Source: Photobacterium sp. DA100 (GTDB lineage Bacteria; Pseudomonadota; Gammaproteobacteria; Enterobacterales; Vibrionaceae). From it: a stretch of DNA of 64,000 nucleotides. The notes beneath the pieces are model-generated. The model was not told the DNA's origin. It worked only from the letters and a program-made list of their open reading frames with translations, and ran no database searches. Each line of letters starts with the position of its first letter. The stretch's first letter is position 1. Of the stretch, positions 1 through 8,834 are shown piece after piece. The stretch spans positions 1,302,001 to 1,366,000 of the forward strand of contig NZ_CP119424.1 in NCBI RefSeq assembly GCF_029223585.1, in the 5' to 3' direction. The position numbers and the translations under genes are program-made.

Positions 1-1468
1 AGGTATTTGGCTCTGACTGCAGCACCAGATCCTCTACTGAAGAAATCAAGGTGTGTAATTGAGGGGGTTGAGCATACTCAGAAGCCGCTTCCATTCCAGG
101 TTTGCTCAACTCGACCGGCGCAATAAGTGGCTTGTTGCCGTTAAGCGCTACCGCGACTTTTTCTTTGATTACCGTTTGTTCTTTGTATGGGATGTAAAGG
201 CCGCTTGCCAGCGTGCTCAAGTCGATCTGATTGACCCGGTAATCGGCATTGGCAAAACTGTTGACCCACTTGCTTACCCCTTCCTTATCAAGGGTAAATT
301 TCTCAGAGGATACCAAATTTGATTCTGATTGCAGCTCAATCAAACCCTGCGGTGTGATGAGCTCAACCTTCAATGGCAGACCTTCAGTAGCAATGACTTT
401 AATATCCAGCGCCAGCTTCTCGATACACAAGTCCTTAGTGACACGCTCCACCTGCTGGATAATATCGGTTTTCGTGTCGTAGAGCTTCTTCTTAACCGCT
501 TTGACCTCATCCATGCTGGTGCAACTGTAGATATTCGAAAAATGGGTAGCAGCATGATCCCTCGGATTATCAATAAACATGCTCTTATTGATATCGCCTT
601 TCAAGAACGCATTGGAAAAGTCACGGTTAAATACCGTATATAGCCGGCTGGTATCTGTCAGCATCTCTCCTTTGCTACAGTAGCTATCAATTTGCTGGCG
701 CCACGTATCTACGACCGTATAGACATAATGGGACTTTTTGATCCGCCCCTCGACTTTCAGCGAATACACCCCTGCATCAGCCAAAGCCGCCATATCAGAA
801 AAGGCCGAGTTATCTTTCAGATTCAACGGATAGTCTTTGCCGGTCTCTGTGGTCTGGTACTGCTCTCGGCATGGCTGACTGCAACGGCCACGGTTACCAG
901 AGCTGCCATTTCTGACCGAGCTGATATAGCACAGCCCCGAAAAGCCAATACAGTAGGAACCGTGGACGAAGACTTCCATCAACACATCGTGCTGATGGCC
1001 AAATTGCGCCAAATGTTTGATCTCATCAATATTCAGCTCACGCGAGAGGTTAACCCGAGAGGCAGTGAGCTGTTTGAGGAATAATATCTGGCCTTCATTG
1101 TGGGTGTTGAGCTGCGTCGAGGCATGCACATCCAAGGAAGGAAAATGCGTCTTTAGTATCGAGAAAAGACCGATATCCTGAACAATCACCCCGTCAATAT
1201 CGGTATTGACCAGCTTGTTCAACAGACGAACCAGTGCTGGTACTTCGCTCTCCAGAATAATGACATTAAGTGTCAGGAAGATCTTGCATTGGTGCTGGTG
1301 AGCCAGCCGGACAACACCGCTGAGGTTTTCAAACGTGAGGTTGGTCGCCCGGTTGCGCGCATTAAAGTTGTCCAGCCCGCAATACACCGCATCAGCGCCG
1401 GCAACAATGGCTGCTTTTATTGATTCTAAATCGCCGCCCGGTGCTAACAGCTCAAATTGGTCACTCAT
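1..1468 (-). CDS. U32 family peptidase/hydroxylase-like protein (3' part outside window)
   Basis: An open frame of 489 codons starts with ATG at 1468 and runs leftwards off the window without a stop. An AAGGG ribosome site lies 10 nt before the start. The N-terminus (ELLAPGGDLESIKAA, ADAVYCG) and the motif FVHGSYCIGFSGLCYIS followed by RGRCSQPCR are diagnostic of family U32. In members such as RlhA, TrhP and UbiU/V these cysteines hold an Fe-S cluster used in oxygen-independent hydroxylation of RNA or ubiquinone. The length already seen plus the missing C-terminus suggests a long, RlhA-like member. Which substrate it uses cannot be told from the visible part. Confidence 0.85.
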   Translation of the reverse strand, partial: MSDQFELLAPGGDLESIKAAIVAGADAVYCGLDNFNARNRATNLTFENLSGVVRLAHQHQCKIFLTLNVIILESEVPALVRLLNKLVNTDIDGVIVQDIGLFSILKTHFPSLDVHASTQLNTHNEGQILFLKQLTASRVNLSRELNIDEIKHLAQFGHQHDVLMEVFVHGSYCIGFSGLCYISSVRNGSSGNRGRCSQPCREQYQTTETGKDYPLNLKDNSAFSDMAALADAGVYSLKVEGRIKKSHYVYTVVDTWRQQIDSYCSKGEMLTDTSRLYTVFNRDFSNAFLKGDINKSMFIDNPRDHAATHFSNIYSCTSMDEVKAVKKKLYDTKTDIIQQVERVTKDLCIEKLALDIKVIATEGLPLKVELITPQGLIELQSESNLVSSEKFTLDKEGVSKWVNSFANADYRVNQIDLSTLASGLYIPYKEQTVIKEKVAVALNGNKPLIAPVELSKPGMEAASEYAQPPQLHTLISSVEDLVLQSEPNT

Positions 1469-1580
1469 TTCGACATTACCCTTTTGCCAATACCCAATGC
1501 AAAAGGGCGGTATTCTACGTGGTACGGACTCGAAATGCCATTAATAGCACTGTGGTTAATCACTCATGTGGAGAATAACC

Positions 1581-2513
1581 CTATGTCGCGGCCAAGTTCT
1601 GGCCATTAGGATCGCTGTCATGCTCAAAACACTGTTGCTTAAGCCATCGCCCTAGGGTTGTTATCTCAAATTGTTTGGCACGTGATTGCTTATACACAAA
1701 ATAGAGGTTGTCACCCGTTGGCAGCTCATGCATAGGAATACGCACTAGGTTCTGCTGGTGGTCGTGATCGTTTAGGAAGTAGTCATTCAAAAAGGCAATT
1801 CCCTGATGATACTTCACGGCCTCTGCAGCAAGAACCATATGGCTAAAGTGACTAACCTTCACATCGGCAGGCAAACTAAACCCGCCACGCTGACACCAAG
1901 TTTGCCAATCTAACGCCTGATTCCCATCTTTGAAAATCGAATGTACCGATAAGAGTGGATGCTCCCAGAGTGCCTCTGGTAAGGATTTGCCTTCGATCTG
2001 CAGCCAAAGTTTCTGGCTACAGAACGGGTACAGCAACTCCTTATACAGAAAGTCACTGACATAGTTTTTCTTGGGGGGATGAGCTGTAATGAAACAGTCT
2101 GCTACCTGATCCGAAAATTCTGGCTCGTCGGCGAACATGGCAAGCGATAAATCAATTTCAGGGTGTTGCTGACGCAAACTTTCCAGTCTGGGGACCAACC
2201 ATTTCACAGCTAGTGAACTGTACATCGCGAGCCGGATTTTCCCACTTTCACCTTCTCGTATTTGCTGGCTGGCCTGGGCAATATTCTGCAATGAATGGGA
2301 GATTTCTTCGTAATACTTTTCACCCATCGGCGTTAAAGACAAACGTCTCCCCTGCCGGACAAACAAGGTTTCACCCAGGTATTCCTCCAACAAACGTACC
2401 TGATGACTAATGGCACTCTGTGTCACGTTCAATGACGTTGCCGCATGCGAGAAGCTATTTAAACGAGCAACAGATTCAAAACACTGAACGGCACGTAATG
2501 GCGGTAACTTCAT
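1581..2513 (-). CDS. LysR family regulator (GcvA-like)
   Basis: This 310-aa protein has an N-terminal winged helix-turn-helix (about residues 5-62, with SHAATSLNVTQSAISHQVR) and a C-terminal substrate-binding domain from about residue 90, the standard LysR layout and length. The opening MKLPPLRAVQCFESVARL resembles the GcvA/AmpR branch. It is divergent from the EamA transporter starting at 2654, with a 140-bp shared promoter region, so regulation of that transporter is the simplest inference. The effector is unknown. Confidence 0.9.
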   Translation of the reverse strand: MKLPPLRAVQCFESVARLNSFSHAATSLNVTQSAISHQVRLLEEYLGETLFVRQGRRLSLTPMGEKYYEEISHSLQNIAQASQQIREGESGKIRLAMYSSLAVKWLVPRLESLRQQHPEIDLSLAMFADEPEFSDQVADCFITAHPPKKNYVSDFLYKELLYPFCSQKLWLQIEGKSLPEALWEHPLLSVHSIFKDGNQALDWQTWCQRGGFSLPADVKVSHFSHMVLAAEAVKYHQGIAFLNDYFLNDHDHQQNLVRIPMHELPTGDNLYFVYKQSRAKQFEITTLGRWLKQQCFEHDSDPNGQNLAAT

Positions 2514-2653
2514 TATTAGCTGAACTCATACTAAGTGAATATTTATCATTATATATGAAGGTGATTTATGACTTAAGCTTACGCAATCACAAATCATCAC
2601 TTTCTTATTGCACTAACACTGAACACGCGTCAGTCAATGACAGGAGCTTGGTC

Positions 2654-3526
2654 ATGCCTTCAATAACTGTTGGAATGGCAATGGGTTTACTCATTGCCGG
2701 AAACCTTATTGCGGTTTTTTCTGATGCCTTAATTAAAACGCTGGGTGAAGATACGGCGGTATTTCAATTTGTCTTTTTCAGGCAGTTAACTGCTGTACTG
2801 ATATTGCTGCCTTTTTGTTATGGCGTGAGTAAAAAAAGCTTCACCGACGGACTGAAATGGCATGCCTTGCGTGCCCATATCTGGTTGCTTGGTGCAATTT
2901 TTATGGTCTTTGCCATCAATGCGATGCCACTGGCAACCGCCAATGCCATCTTCTATGCCGCCCCTCTGATGATGCTGCCGCTTGCATTGGTGTTTTTCAA
3001 AGAGCAGCTCACCCGCTACTCCATTTCAGCAGGGGTACTTGGCTTCATGGGTGTGTTGGTAATTATCCGGCCGACAGAAATTGACTGGGCGGCGATTGCT
3101 GCACTGATCGTCGCACTGAGTATCGCCAGCAATAACTTACTTATCCGCAAATTGCCCAAACATCAAACAGTAGCGCAAACCTTGTTATTGACCAATCTGG
3201 CGGGTATCCCAGCCTCCCTAGGGTTGGCACTATGGGAAGGGCGGGAATGGGATTGGACACCACTAATTACTGCGGCAGGTTCAAGTAGTTTCATCTTAAT
3301 TTATGCCGCTATCTGTGTGATTGCCTACCGCTCGGCGGAAAGCAATAAAATTGCCAGTGCCGAATACAGTGGCCTACTCGGTGCTGTCGGGGTTGGCTTA
3401 ATATGGTTTGGAGAAACCCCGGACTTTGCAATGGTACTTGGCACGGCCATGATCATTTTACCGCTAATTTGGCTGGCTCGAATTGAAAAAAATAAGGCAG
3501 CTACGAACCCTGAACTTTCGGAATAA
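2654..3526 (+). CDS. EamA/DMT family inner-membrane transporter
   Basis: This is a 290-aa hydrophobic protein with about ten membrane segments in two EamA repeats, typical of drug/metabolite exporters. The frame is open further upstream to 2420, but that region overlaps the divergent LysR gene. The ATG at 2654 is preceded by AGGAG seven bases away, so it was chosen as start. It is divergent from the LysR gene at 1581-2513, and its stop is followed three bases later by the YgjV-like gene, suggesting a two-gene operon. The substrate cannot be predicted. Confidence 0.88.
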   Translation: MPSITVGMAMGLLIAGNLIAVFSDALIKTLGEDTAVFQFVFFRQLTAVLILLPFCYGVSKKSFTDGLKWHALRAHIWLLGAIFMVFAINAMPLATANAIFYAAPLMMLPLALVFFKEQLTRYSISAGVLGFMGVLVIIRPTEIDWAAIAALIVALSIASNNLLIRKLPKHQTVAQTLLLTNLAGIPASLGLALWEGREWDWTPLITAAGSSSFILIYAAICVIAYRSAESNKIASAEYSGLLGAVGVGLIWFGETPDFAMVLGTAMIILPLIWLARIEKNKAATNPELSE

Positions 3527-3529
3527 CCT

Positions 3530-4042
3530 ATGTCGGCTTTTTTACTCTCACAAATAATAATTGGTATCGCCGTTTGCTTTGACCTTGTTTCATTTCAATT
3601 CAAGGATAAAAAAAACATCATCAAATGTTTTATCTGTGCCGTCATCCTGATAGGTATCCACTTTGCGCTCTTAGAGCAATGGACAGGCGCTGGGCTAATG
3701 GCGCTGGGAGCATTCCGCTACCTAATCAGCCTCTACACCACATCCAATAAAATGGCGTTGTTGTTCTGCATCAGCACACTGGTCGTCACCTTCTTCACGT
3801 ATGCCGGTATTGCTAGCATTCTCAGTTGTTCCGCGGCACTGATTCAGAATGTTGCCGCTTTCAGCAACAACGATAAACGGCTTCGCCAACTGATGATTGT
3901 CGGTACCAGCTTGTGGCTGACTCATAATATCGTTATTGGCTCACCCACTGCCGTGCTGCTGGAGGCGTTATTCCTCTCAAGTAACCTCATCGGCTACTAT
4001 CGCTACTACCTAAAACCAGCGAAAACCGCCGAGCAATTGTAA
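3530..4042 (+). CDS. YgjV-like inner-membrane protein
   Basis: A 170-aa protein with about five or six membrane segments that matches the YgjV family (conserved features such as FDLVSFQFKDKK, GAFRYLISLY and a C-terminal NLIGYYRYY). The function of the family is not established. It begins three bases after the EamA transporter stop and is probably co-transcribed with it. The Rho-independent signal expected after it is not obvious; a MITE begins ten bases after its stop. Confidence 0.75.
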   Translation: MSAFLLSQIIIGIAVCFDLVSFQFKDKKNIIKCFICAVILIGIHFALLEQWTGAGLMALGAFRYLISLYTTSNKMALLFCISTLVVTFFTYAGIASILSCSAALIQNVAAFSNNDKRLRQLMIVGTSLWLTHNIVIGSPTAVLLEALFLSSNLIGYYRYYLKPAKTAEQL

Positions 4043-4051
4043 AAAAGAGTC

Positions 4052-4316
4052 TATACCCAAGTTACCTCAAGGTGCAGGATTCAGAGGGTTGTCAGGTTAT
4101 TCAGTACAAGGCGAAGGTTTGCCGGAATGGCATTCCCTTTCAAAAAGCTTCAACGAAGGAGTGAATGGCCTGACACCCTCCCAGAGGGCGAGTTTTCTAA
4201 GCTCATATACAGCGTTATTGTTTCTTGATTTAGAACCACTAGAACTTCAAAACAATGCCTTGTCTATAAGCTTATAAATTCTCGCTGAACCTGCATCTTG
4301 AAGTAGCTCGGGTATA
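4052..4316. repeat. 265-bp MITE with 27-bp imperfect terminal inverted repeats
   Basis: The left end TATACCCAAGTTACCTCAAG (continuing GTGCAGG) is the reverse complement, with four mismatches, of the right end whose outer bases read CTACTTCAAG.. towards CGGGTATA. A 62-codon open frame inside (4089-4277) has no ribosome site or recognisable domain and is treated as chance. The element probably belongs to a Vibrionaceae family of short non-autonomous repeats. Related solo ends occur at 9632-9654, 45386-45408 and about 41905. No clear target duplication is seen. Confidence 0.75.
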
Positions 4317-4351
4317 AAGAGGCCCTTTTTAACGTTAATCTCTGGTCGATA

Positions 4352-4702
4352 TTAGGCCGTCGCCTTGTCCGCTCTTTCCTTCACCTTTTCAAGGATGGCA
4401 GAGATCGGAACAATCGGACCCATCATATTTACCCGAAGTGCATCACTACCTGAGGCATAATGCAGCTCAGATGAGTCGTAAGAGGAATAGTTATACTTGT
4501 AGTTGAACTTTCCCGTCGCGATATGTAACAGATCGAATTCTTTACGGTGGCAAGAGATATAAGCACGCCAGTACATCGCATCCACGACTTCTGACGGGCG
4601 GTCTGCACGAATTATAAACCGCCAGCTTCCGTCCTCACCGTAGAAGTCCAAAGGAAAAGTATTTTTTGTTTTTCTTTTGCTAAACAAAGTCAATTTATCC
4701 AC
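4352..4702 (-). CDS. Hypothetical protein, 116 aa
   Basis: This open frame starts with ATG at 4702 and encodes a soluble, Tyr- and basic-rich protein (MDKLTLFSKRKTKNTF at the N-terminus) without signal peptide or membrane segment. I do not recognise a family. It lies between the MITE and an IS200-type element, which suggests an accessory gene. No strong ribosome site is visible upstream of the start. It may be a real orphan gene or a remnant. Confidence 0.5.
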   Translation of the reverse strand: MDKLTLFSKRKTKNTFPLDFYGEDGSWRFIIRADRPSEVVDAMYWRAYISCHRKEFDLLHIATGKFNYKYNYSSYDSSELHYASGSDALRVNMMGPIVPISAILEKVKERADKATA

Positions 4703-4952
4703 TTAACCAGCCAATCAAGTGGATTATCCAAGGATTGAGGAAGAATGGAAGAGATTACAGATTAAAACCGTCAATTTTGACATAACTGTACAAATTTCAG
4801 CGCCTTTTATTTAACTGTATTCACTTATCCTTCTTGCTGTTAACCCATTACTCATAACGGCAACCCATATCACAACCTTACCCTCAATGCCGCAACACGC
4901 ACTTTTTCAACATGCGCTTTTAAACTTCGACCTCGCTATACAAGTAAAAGAT

Positions 4953-5547
4953 CCACCTTCTAAAGAAGGTGGCTTTGCATGAGCCCCCTCGAAGGGGGCC
5001 TTTGTTTAGTTCAGCGCTAACTCTCCCTGTTCTTGACGCTCTTTCTTCTCTTGATGCCTTACATATCGCCGGATTATTTCTTCATTAATTCCAACGCTAT
5101 CGACAAAATAGCCTCTTTGCCAAAAGTGATTTCCCCAAAGCTTATTCTTTCTCAAATACGGAAACTTACTGAATAACTTCAAGGCTATTTTGCCTTTCAA
5201 TACCCCCATCAACTTGGATATTGATAACTTTGGCGGAACCTTTACGACAAGGTGTACATGGTCAACTTGTACATTCAACTCAATGACCTCACATCCAAGT
5301 TGATTACAATAGACCTGGATACACCGATAAACCTCTTTACCCACATTGTTCTTCAAAATCCTGAAGCGGTACTTGGGCGTCCATACGATGTGATATTGAC
5401 ATCGCCAAAATACGTGGGAAGCTTGGTTATATCTACTCATGTTATTTGTCCTCTTTGACTTCGCGAAAAATCAAGAGAGCATTTAGCATGAGTAGTACTT
5501 CAGGCAAAGCCTCGCTGGATGATAACCACCTACTGAAGTAGGTGGTT
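4953..5547. mobile_element. IS200/IS605-family insertion sequence
   Basis: A TnpA gene on the minus strand is flanked by sub-terminal hairpins: CCACCTTC-TAAA-GAAGGTGG at 4953-4972 and AACCACCTAC-TGAA-GTAGGTGGTT at 5524-5547. IS200/IS605 elements use such end hairpins for single-strand recognition and have no terminal inverted repeats. A further hairpin, AGCCCCCTCGAAGGGGGC at about 4982-5000, followed by a T-run, probably ends tnpA transcription. There is no TnpB/IscB partner, so it is IS200-like. The exact cleavage sites lie a few bases outside the hairpins and were not determined. Confidence 0.85.
5006..5440 (-). CDS. tnpA: IS200/IS605 TnpA transposase (Y1, HUH)
   Basis: A 144-aa single-domain Y1 transposase, the usual length for intact TnpA. 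It carries the HUH metal-binding motif (VDHVHLVVKVP, around residues 59-69) and a C-terminal helix with the likely catalytic tyrosine in RRYVRHQEKK (about residue 125). The N-terminal HVFWRCQYHIVWTPKYR is typical of the family. The frame is intact, so the element may be active. Its start at 5440 was taken from the complete family N-terminus. Confidence 0.93.
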   Translation of the reverse strand: MSRYNQASHVFWRCQYHIVWTPKYRFRILKNNVGKEVYRCIQVYCNQLGCEVIELNVQVDHVHLVVKVPPKLSISKLMGVLKGKIALKLFSKFPYLRKNKLWGNHFWQRGYFVDSVGINEEIIRRYVRHQEKKERQEQGELALN

Positions 5548-5859
5548 TAGGGCTGAAAACAAAAATAATAATTATTAATAATAATGTAGCAAGATAGTAA
5601 TTAGCATAAAGATCAACCAAAAAACAGTTAATCACAATTAAAAATACTTAAATATCAGTAGTATTGATGCATCTGTAATTTATCCACATGAAAATTATTC
5701 AACCAATAGATAAATAAAACTAATGATTAACTGCTTGCGAAACATACACTTTATCAAGTAGATGACGGTAAGAAATGATAATATCCCCGGCAATTTACAT
5801 TTAGTTACAATTGCGCTTTCAAAAAGCCGAATCTAACTCCATAACCTTAGAGATGTATT
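5548..5859. other. AT-rich intergenic region before the POT-like transporter
   Basis: About 310 bases, strongly AT-rich with runs such as ATAATAATTATTAATAATAA near 5566-5585, contain no coding frame of note. The region must hold the right end of the IS200-type element and the promoter of the transporter at 5860. I see no certain regulator site. Confidence 0.5.
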
Positions 5860-7335
5860 ATGTGGAACAGACTCAATAAGTCGATGATGGTTTGCCAAAT
5901 GATGTTTGGCCTCTCCTTCTACGGTGTGATGGTGATCCTCACCCGCTTTTTCCTTGAGAACCTAAATTACAGTGAAGCCGACACCATGATGATCGTTGGC
6001 GCTTTCTCGTCTATTGGACCACTTTTTGCTATTGCTGGCGGATTTATTGCTGATAAATTCTTAGGTGCCTACCGCTCGCTGACAATCAGCTACTTTGGCT
6101 TTGCTATGGGTTATGCACTTTTAGTCATGGGCGCATCCAGCTTGAATATTCCGATGAGCCTGATTGGTATTGCTCTGGCGAGTTATTCGCGCGGCTTAAT
6201 GTCACCTTCATACCCAAGTCTTTACAAGCGTACCTTCAAGTCAGAAGAGGACTTTGAAAACGCCTATCCGGTTAACTACTCAGTAAACAACATTGGCGCT
6301 TTTCTAGGACAGTATCTCTTCCCGATGATCGTTTTGATCCTTGGTTTCAATGGCAGCTTTGCGCTGTCAGCAGCGATGGCAACGCTGGCTTTGATTATTC
6401 TAATCACTTCACGCAAGCCGCTACTCTCCGTGGCAACAGAGATGGATAACAGACCTGCGGGCGTCAAAAACTGGCTTGCCTTCGGTGTTATCTCGGCATC
6501 AATGATCGGCCTGGTGTTCTTTATGTTCTCCCACATGGACATCGGCAAAAACATTGTCTATGCCATTGGCGCGGCCGCTATCGGTTACTTTATCTGGCTG
6601 ATGATGCAGGCAAACCGCTCAGATGCCTTGAGAATGGGCACTATCCTGATCATGACGGCTCTGACCACTGCATTCTTTGTCTACTACGGCCAGATGATGA
6701 CTTCCATGACTATGGTGACGATCAATACCATGCGTGGTGATCTGTTCGGTATTATCCCTATCGCACCCGAAGCCTCGATGGCAATGAACCCGCTGTGGTG
6801 TATCCTTGGCGGCCCACTGGTATCATGGACTTTCTCATCATTAGAAAAGCGTAATATCAACTTTTCGACGGCAACCAAAGTCAGCTTTTCCTTCGTTCTG
6901 ACTGCCATTGCCTTTGGCATCCTGACCATGGCGATCTACAACATCGGCGAAAACGTCATCATTCGTCCTGAAGTCTTCTTGGCTATCCACTTCTTCCAGG
7001 CATTGGCCGAAGTGATCGTGGGTAGCTTGGTTGTCGCCTTCATCCTTTCCGTTGCACCTAAGCATATCGAGAACTTCTCGGTCAGCTTGTTCTCTGTGGC
7101 GATTGCACTGAGTGGTATCGTCGGTGCGGTCTTCTCGACCTCAATCGCGATGGAAAAAGGCCAAGCGATCACCCAAGAGTTGGTACAGACCGTATACGGT
7201 GACTACTTCAGCCTGCTGACTATACTGGCAGTGGTGATGGTGGCAATTGCCCTGCTGGCCTCAAGAATGATCCGCGTCATGCTTAAAAAAGCAGAAGACG
7301 GCCAGGAACAAGATGCCGCACTTGCAGAGGCATGA
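5860..7335 (+). CDS. POT/PTR-like MFS transporter (probable peptide:H+ symporter)
   Basis: A 491-aa protein with 12-14 predicted membrane segments. The POT signature GGFIADKFLGAYRSL is at about residues 60-75, and MNPLWCILGGPLVSW with a second-half FFQALAEVIVGSL match the peptide-transporter family (DtpA/TppB-like). In the first helix the usual proton-coupling ExxER motif is absent: the equivalent stretch reads QMMFGLSFYG. It is monocistronic, followed by a terminator-like hairpin. Peptide uptake is the family role; the exact substrate is uncertain because of the altered motif. Confidence 0.82.
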   Translation: MWNRLNKSMMVCQMMFGLSFYGVMVILTRFFLENLNYSEADTMMIVGAFSSIGPLFAIAGGFIADKFLGAYRSLTISYFGFAMGYALLVMGASSLNIPMSLIGIALASYSRGLMSPSYPSLYKRTFKSEEDFENAYPVNYSVNNIGAFLGQYLFPMIVLILGFNGSFALSAAMATLALIILITSRKPLLSVATEMDNRPAGVKNWLAFGVISASMIGLVFFMFSHMDIGKNIVYAIGAAAIGYFIWLMMQANRSDALRMGTILIMTALTTAFFVYYGQMMTSMTMVTINTMRGDLFGIIPIAPEASMAMNPLWCILGGPLVSWTFSSLEKRNINFSTATKVSFSFVLTAIAFGILTMAIYNIGENVIIRPEVFLAIHFFQALAEVIVGSLVVAFILSVAPKHIENFSVSLFSVAIALSGIVGAVFSTSIAMEKGQAITQELVQTVYGDYFSLLTILAVVMVAIALLASRMIRVMLKKAEDGQEQDAALAEA

Positions 7336-7373
7336 TGAATTAATTCGTCACTTTGCCGAACAGATAATGAGGA

Positions 7374-7395
7374 GGCTCCTGCACGGGGCCTTTTT
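7374..7395 (+). terminator. Probable intrinsic terminator of the POT-like gene
   Basis: A short stem GGCTCC / GGGGCC (one T-G pair) with a TGCAC-containing loop is followed by TTTTT. It lies 39 bases after the transporter stop. Confidence 0.6.
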
Positions 7396-7546
7396 GATTT
7401 CTAAATGCAAGCGCACTCAGATTGAGCAACGATTACTCTCAATAAATGAATTTGGCGTTTTTTTGTGCAACAGGAGAAGGGGACTTGAAGGATAGTCCGG
7501 ATGCTATCTTGCTAAAGGTAACACAAAAAAATTTACATTATTAGAC

Positions 7547-7574
7547 TTGTTAAAAAACTTTCTCTGCCTATAAT
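7547..7574 (+). promoter_or_regulatory. sigma70 promoter of guaC copy 1
   Basis: TTGTTA (7547-7552) and a perfect TATAAT (7569-7574) are separated by 16 bases. The predicted start is about 7580, at the foot of the leader hairpin. The same promoter occurs in copy 2 at 16327-16354. Confidence 0.7.
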
Positions 7575-7578
7575 GCTG

Positions 7579-7613
7579 AAAACCGGAGCGTCTGCCAACG
7601 CTCCGGTTTTTTT
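7579..7613 (+). terminator. Leader hairpin with T-run upstream of guaC copy 1 (possible attenuator)
   Basis: AAAACCGGAGCG pairs perfectly with CGCTCCGGTTTT around an 8-base loop and is followed by a run of seven T, an almost ideal intrinsic terminator. It sits directly at the predicted transcription start and 86 bases before the guaC ATG. It could be an attenuator, a 5' protective hairpin, or a terminator closing an upstream transcript. Confidence 0.6.
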
Positions 7614-7698
7614 GTGCCTGCAACATGGTGAATCTCAATGCTATCTGCCAATAGCCTCAAAGCCATGATGCTACATTCGATAAGATAAGGAATGACCA

Positions 7699-8742
7699 AT
7701 GCGTATCGAACAAGACTTGAAACTGGGCTTTAAAGATGTACTGTTTCGTCCAAAACGTTCAACCCTAAAAAGCCGTTCTCAAGTTGAATTAACCCGCGAT
7801 TTTACATTCAAGCATAGCGGTCGTCAATGGTCTGGGGTACCAATTATTGCTGCTAACATGGACTCCGTCGGTAGCTTCGAAATGACCGCTGCCCTTGCCA
7901 AGCACGGCGTTATGACTGCGGTTCACAAGCACTACACCGTGGCTGACTGGGCTGAGTTCGTTAACAACAACGACGCTAGCGTACTGAACAATGCTATGGT
8001 TTCTACCGGTACGTCTGAAGCAGACTTCCAGAAAACCAAAGACATCATGGAACTGTCTGAAGACCTTATCTTCATCTGTATCGATATCGCCAACGGCTAC
8101 TCCGAGCACCTGGTTGAGTACGTGCAAAAAGTCCGTGCTGAGTTCCCTAACAAGGTTATCAGTGCAGGTAACGTCGTTACTGGCGACATGGTTGAAGAGC
8201 TTATCCTTGCGGGTGCTGACATCGTTAAAGTCGGTATCGGCCCTGGCTCTGTCTGTACTACCCGTGTTAAGACCGGTGTAGGCTACCCTCAGCTTTCTGC
8301 CATCATCGAGTGTGCTGACGCTGCCCACGGCCTAGGCGGCCGTATCATCGGTGACGGTGGCTGTGCCTGTGCTGGTGACGTTGCCAAAGCCTTCGGTGGC
8401 GGTGCCGACTTCGTGATGCTTGGCGGTATGCTGGCTGGCCACGAGGAAAGCAACGGCGAAATCATCGAGCAAGACGGCAAGACCTTCATGAAGTTCTACG
8501 GCATGTCTTCGCAAAGCGCGATGGACAAGCACTCGGGCGGCGTGGCCAAATACCGTGCTGCAGAAGGCAAAACAGTTCTTCTGCCATTCCGTGGCCCGGT
8601 TGAGAACACTATCCAGGACATCATGGGTGGCGTACGCTCGACCTGTACTTACGTCGGTGCCGCCAAGCTGAAAGAGCTGACCAAGCGCACAACCTTCATC
8701 CGCGTGCAAGAGCAGGAAAACAACGTCTTCGGTAAAGAGTAA
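7699..8742 (+). CDS. guaC: GMP reductase, copy 1
   Basis: A 347-aa protein of normal GuaC length. It converts GMP to IMP with NADPH in purine salvage. The IMPDH/GMPR barrel is complete: [20 protein letters not shown] at the start, the catalytic cysteine in [15 protein letters not shown] (about residue 186) and [15 protein letters not shown] further on. AAGGA lies seven bases before the ATG. It is followed by its own terminator at 8774. The protein is identical to that of copy 2 at 16479-17522, although the genes differ at 14 silent sites. In contrast to copy 2, no transposon lies downstream. Confidence 0.97.
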   Translation: MRIEQDLKLGFKDVLFRPKRSTLKSRSQVELTRDFTFKHSGRQWSGVPIIAANMDSVGSFEMTAALAKHGVMTAVHKHYTVADWAEFVNNNDASVLNNAMVSTGTSEADFQKTKDIMELSEDLIFICIDIANGYSEHLVEYVQKVRAEFPNKVISAGNVVTGDMVEELILAGADIVKVGIGPGSVCTTRVKTGVGYPQLSAIIECADAAHGLGGRIIGDGGCACAGDVAKAFGGGADFVMLGGMLAGHEESNGEIIEQDGKTFMKFYGMSSQSAMDKHSGGVAKYRAAEGKTVLLPFRGPVENTIQDIMGGVRSTCTYVGAAKLKELTKRTTFIRVQEQENNVFGKE

Positions 8743-8773
8743 AATGTGCCCTTTAGCTAAGATATGATTTTGC

Positions 8774-8802
8774 AAAAGCCACTGTTTTCAGTGGCTTTTT
8801 TT
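8774..8802 (+). terminator. Intrinsic terminator of guaC copy 1
   Basis: AAAAGCCACTG-TTTT-CAGTGGCTTTTTTT. A closely similar hairpin occurs at 28444-28469, beyond the Tn7-like element, where the terminator of guaC copy 2 would be expected. Confidence 0.9.
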
Positions 8803-8834
8803 GTCATTACCGATCAGCTAAACGCAGAAGCGCA

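Larger units (their letters stand above)
7513..8742 (+). repeat. Duplicated segment, copy 1 (leader plus guaC)
   Basis: The 1230-bp stretch from 7513 to the guaC stop recurs at 16293-17522, exactly 8780 bases further on. The first 653 bases, including the whole leader and the first 466 bases of guaC, are identical. The remaining 3' part differs at 14 positions. Similarity stops abruptly at the stop codon and just upstream of the leader. Confidence 0.95.

Noticed and set aside
1..1084. Plus-strand frames at 59-322, 329-643 and 692-1084
   Set aside because: They lie antisense to the continuous U32 frame, which has clear family motifs.
4089..4277. 62-codon frame inside the MITE
   Set aside because: No ribosome site or domain, and it lies wholly within a short inverted-repeat element; treated as chance.
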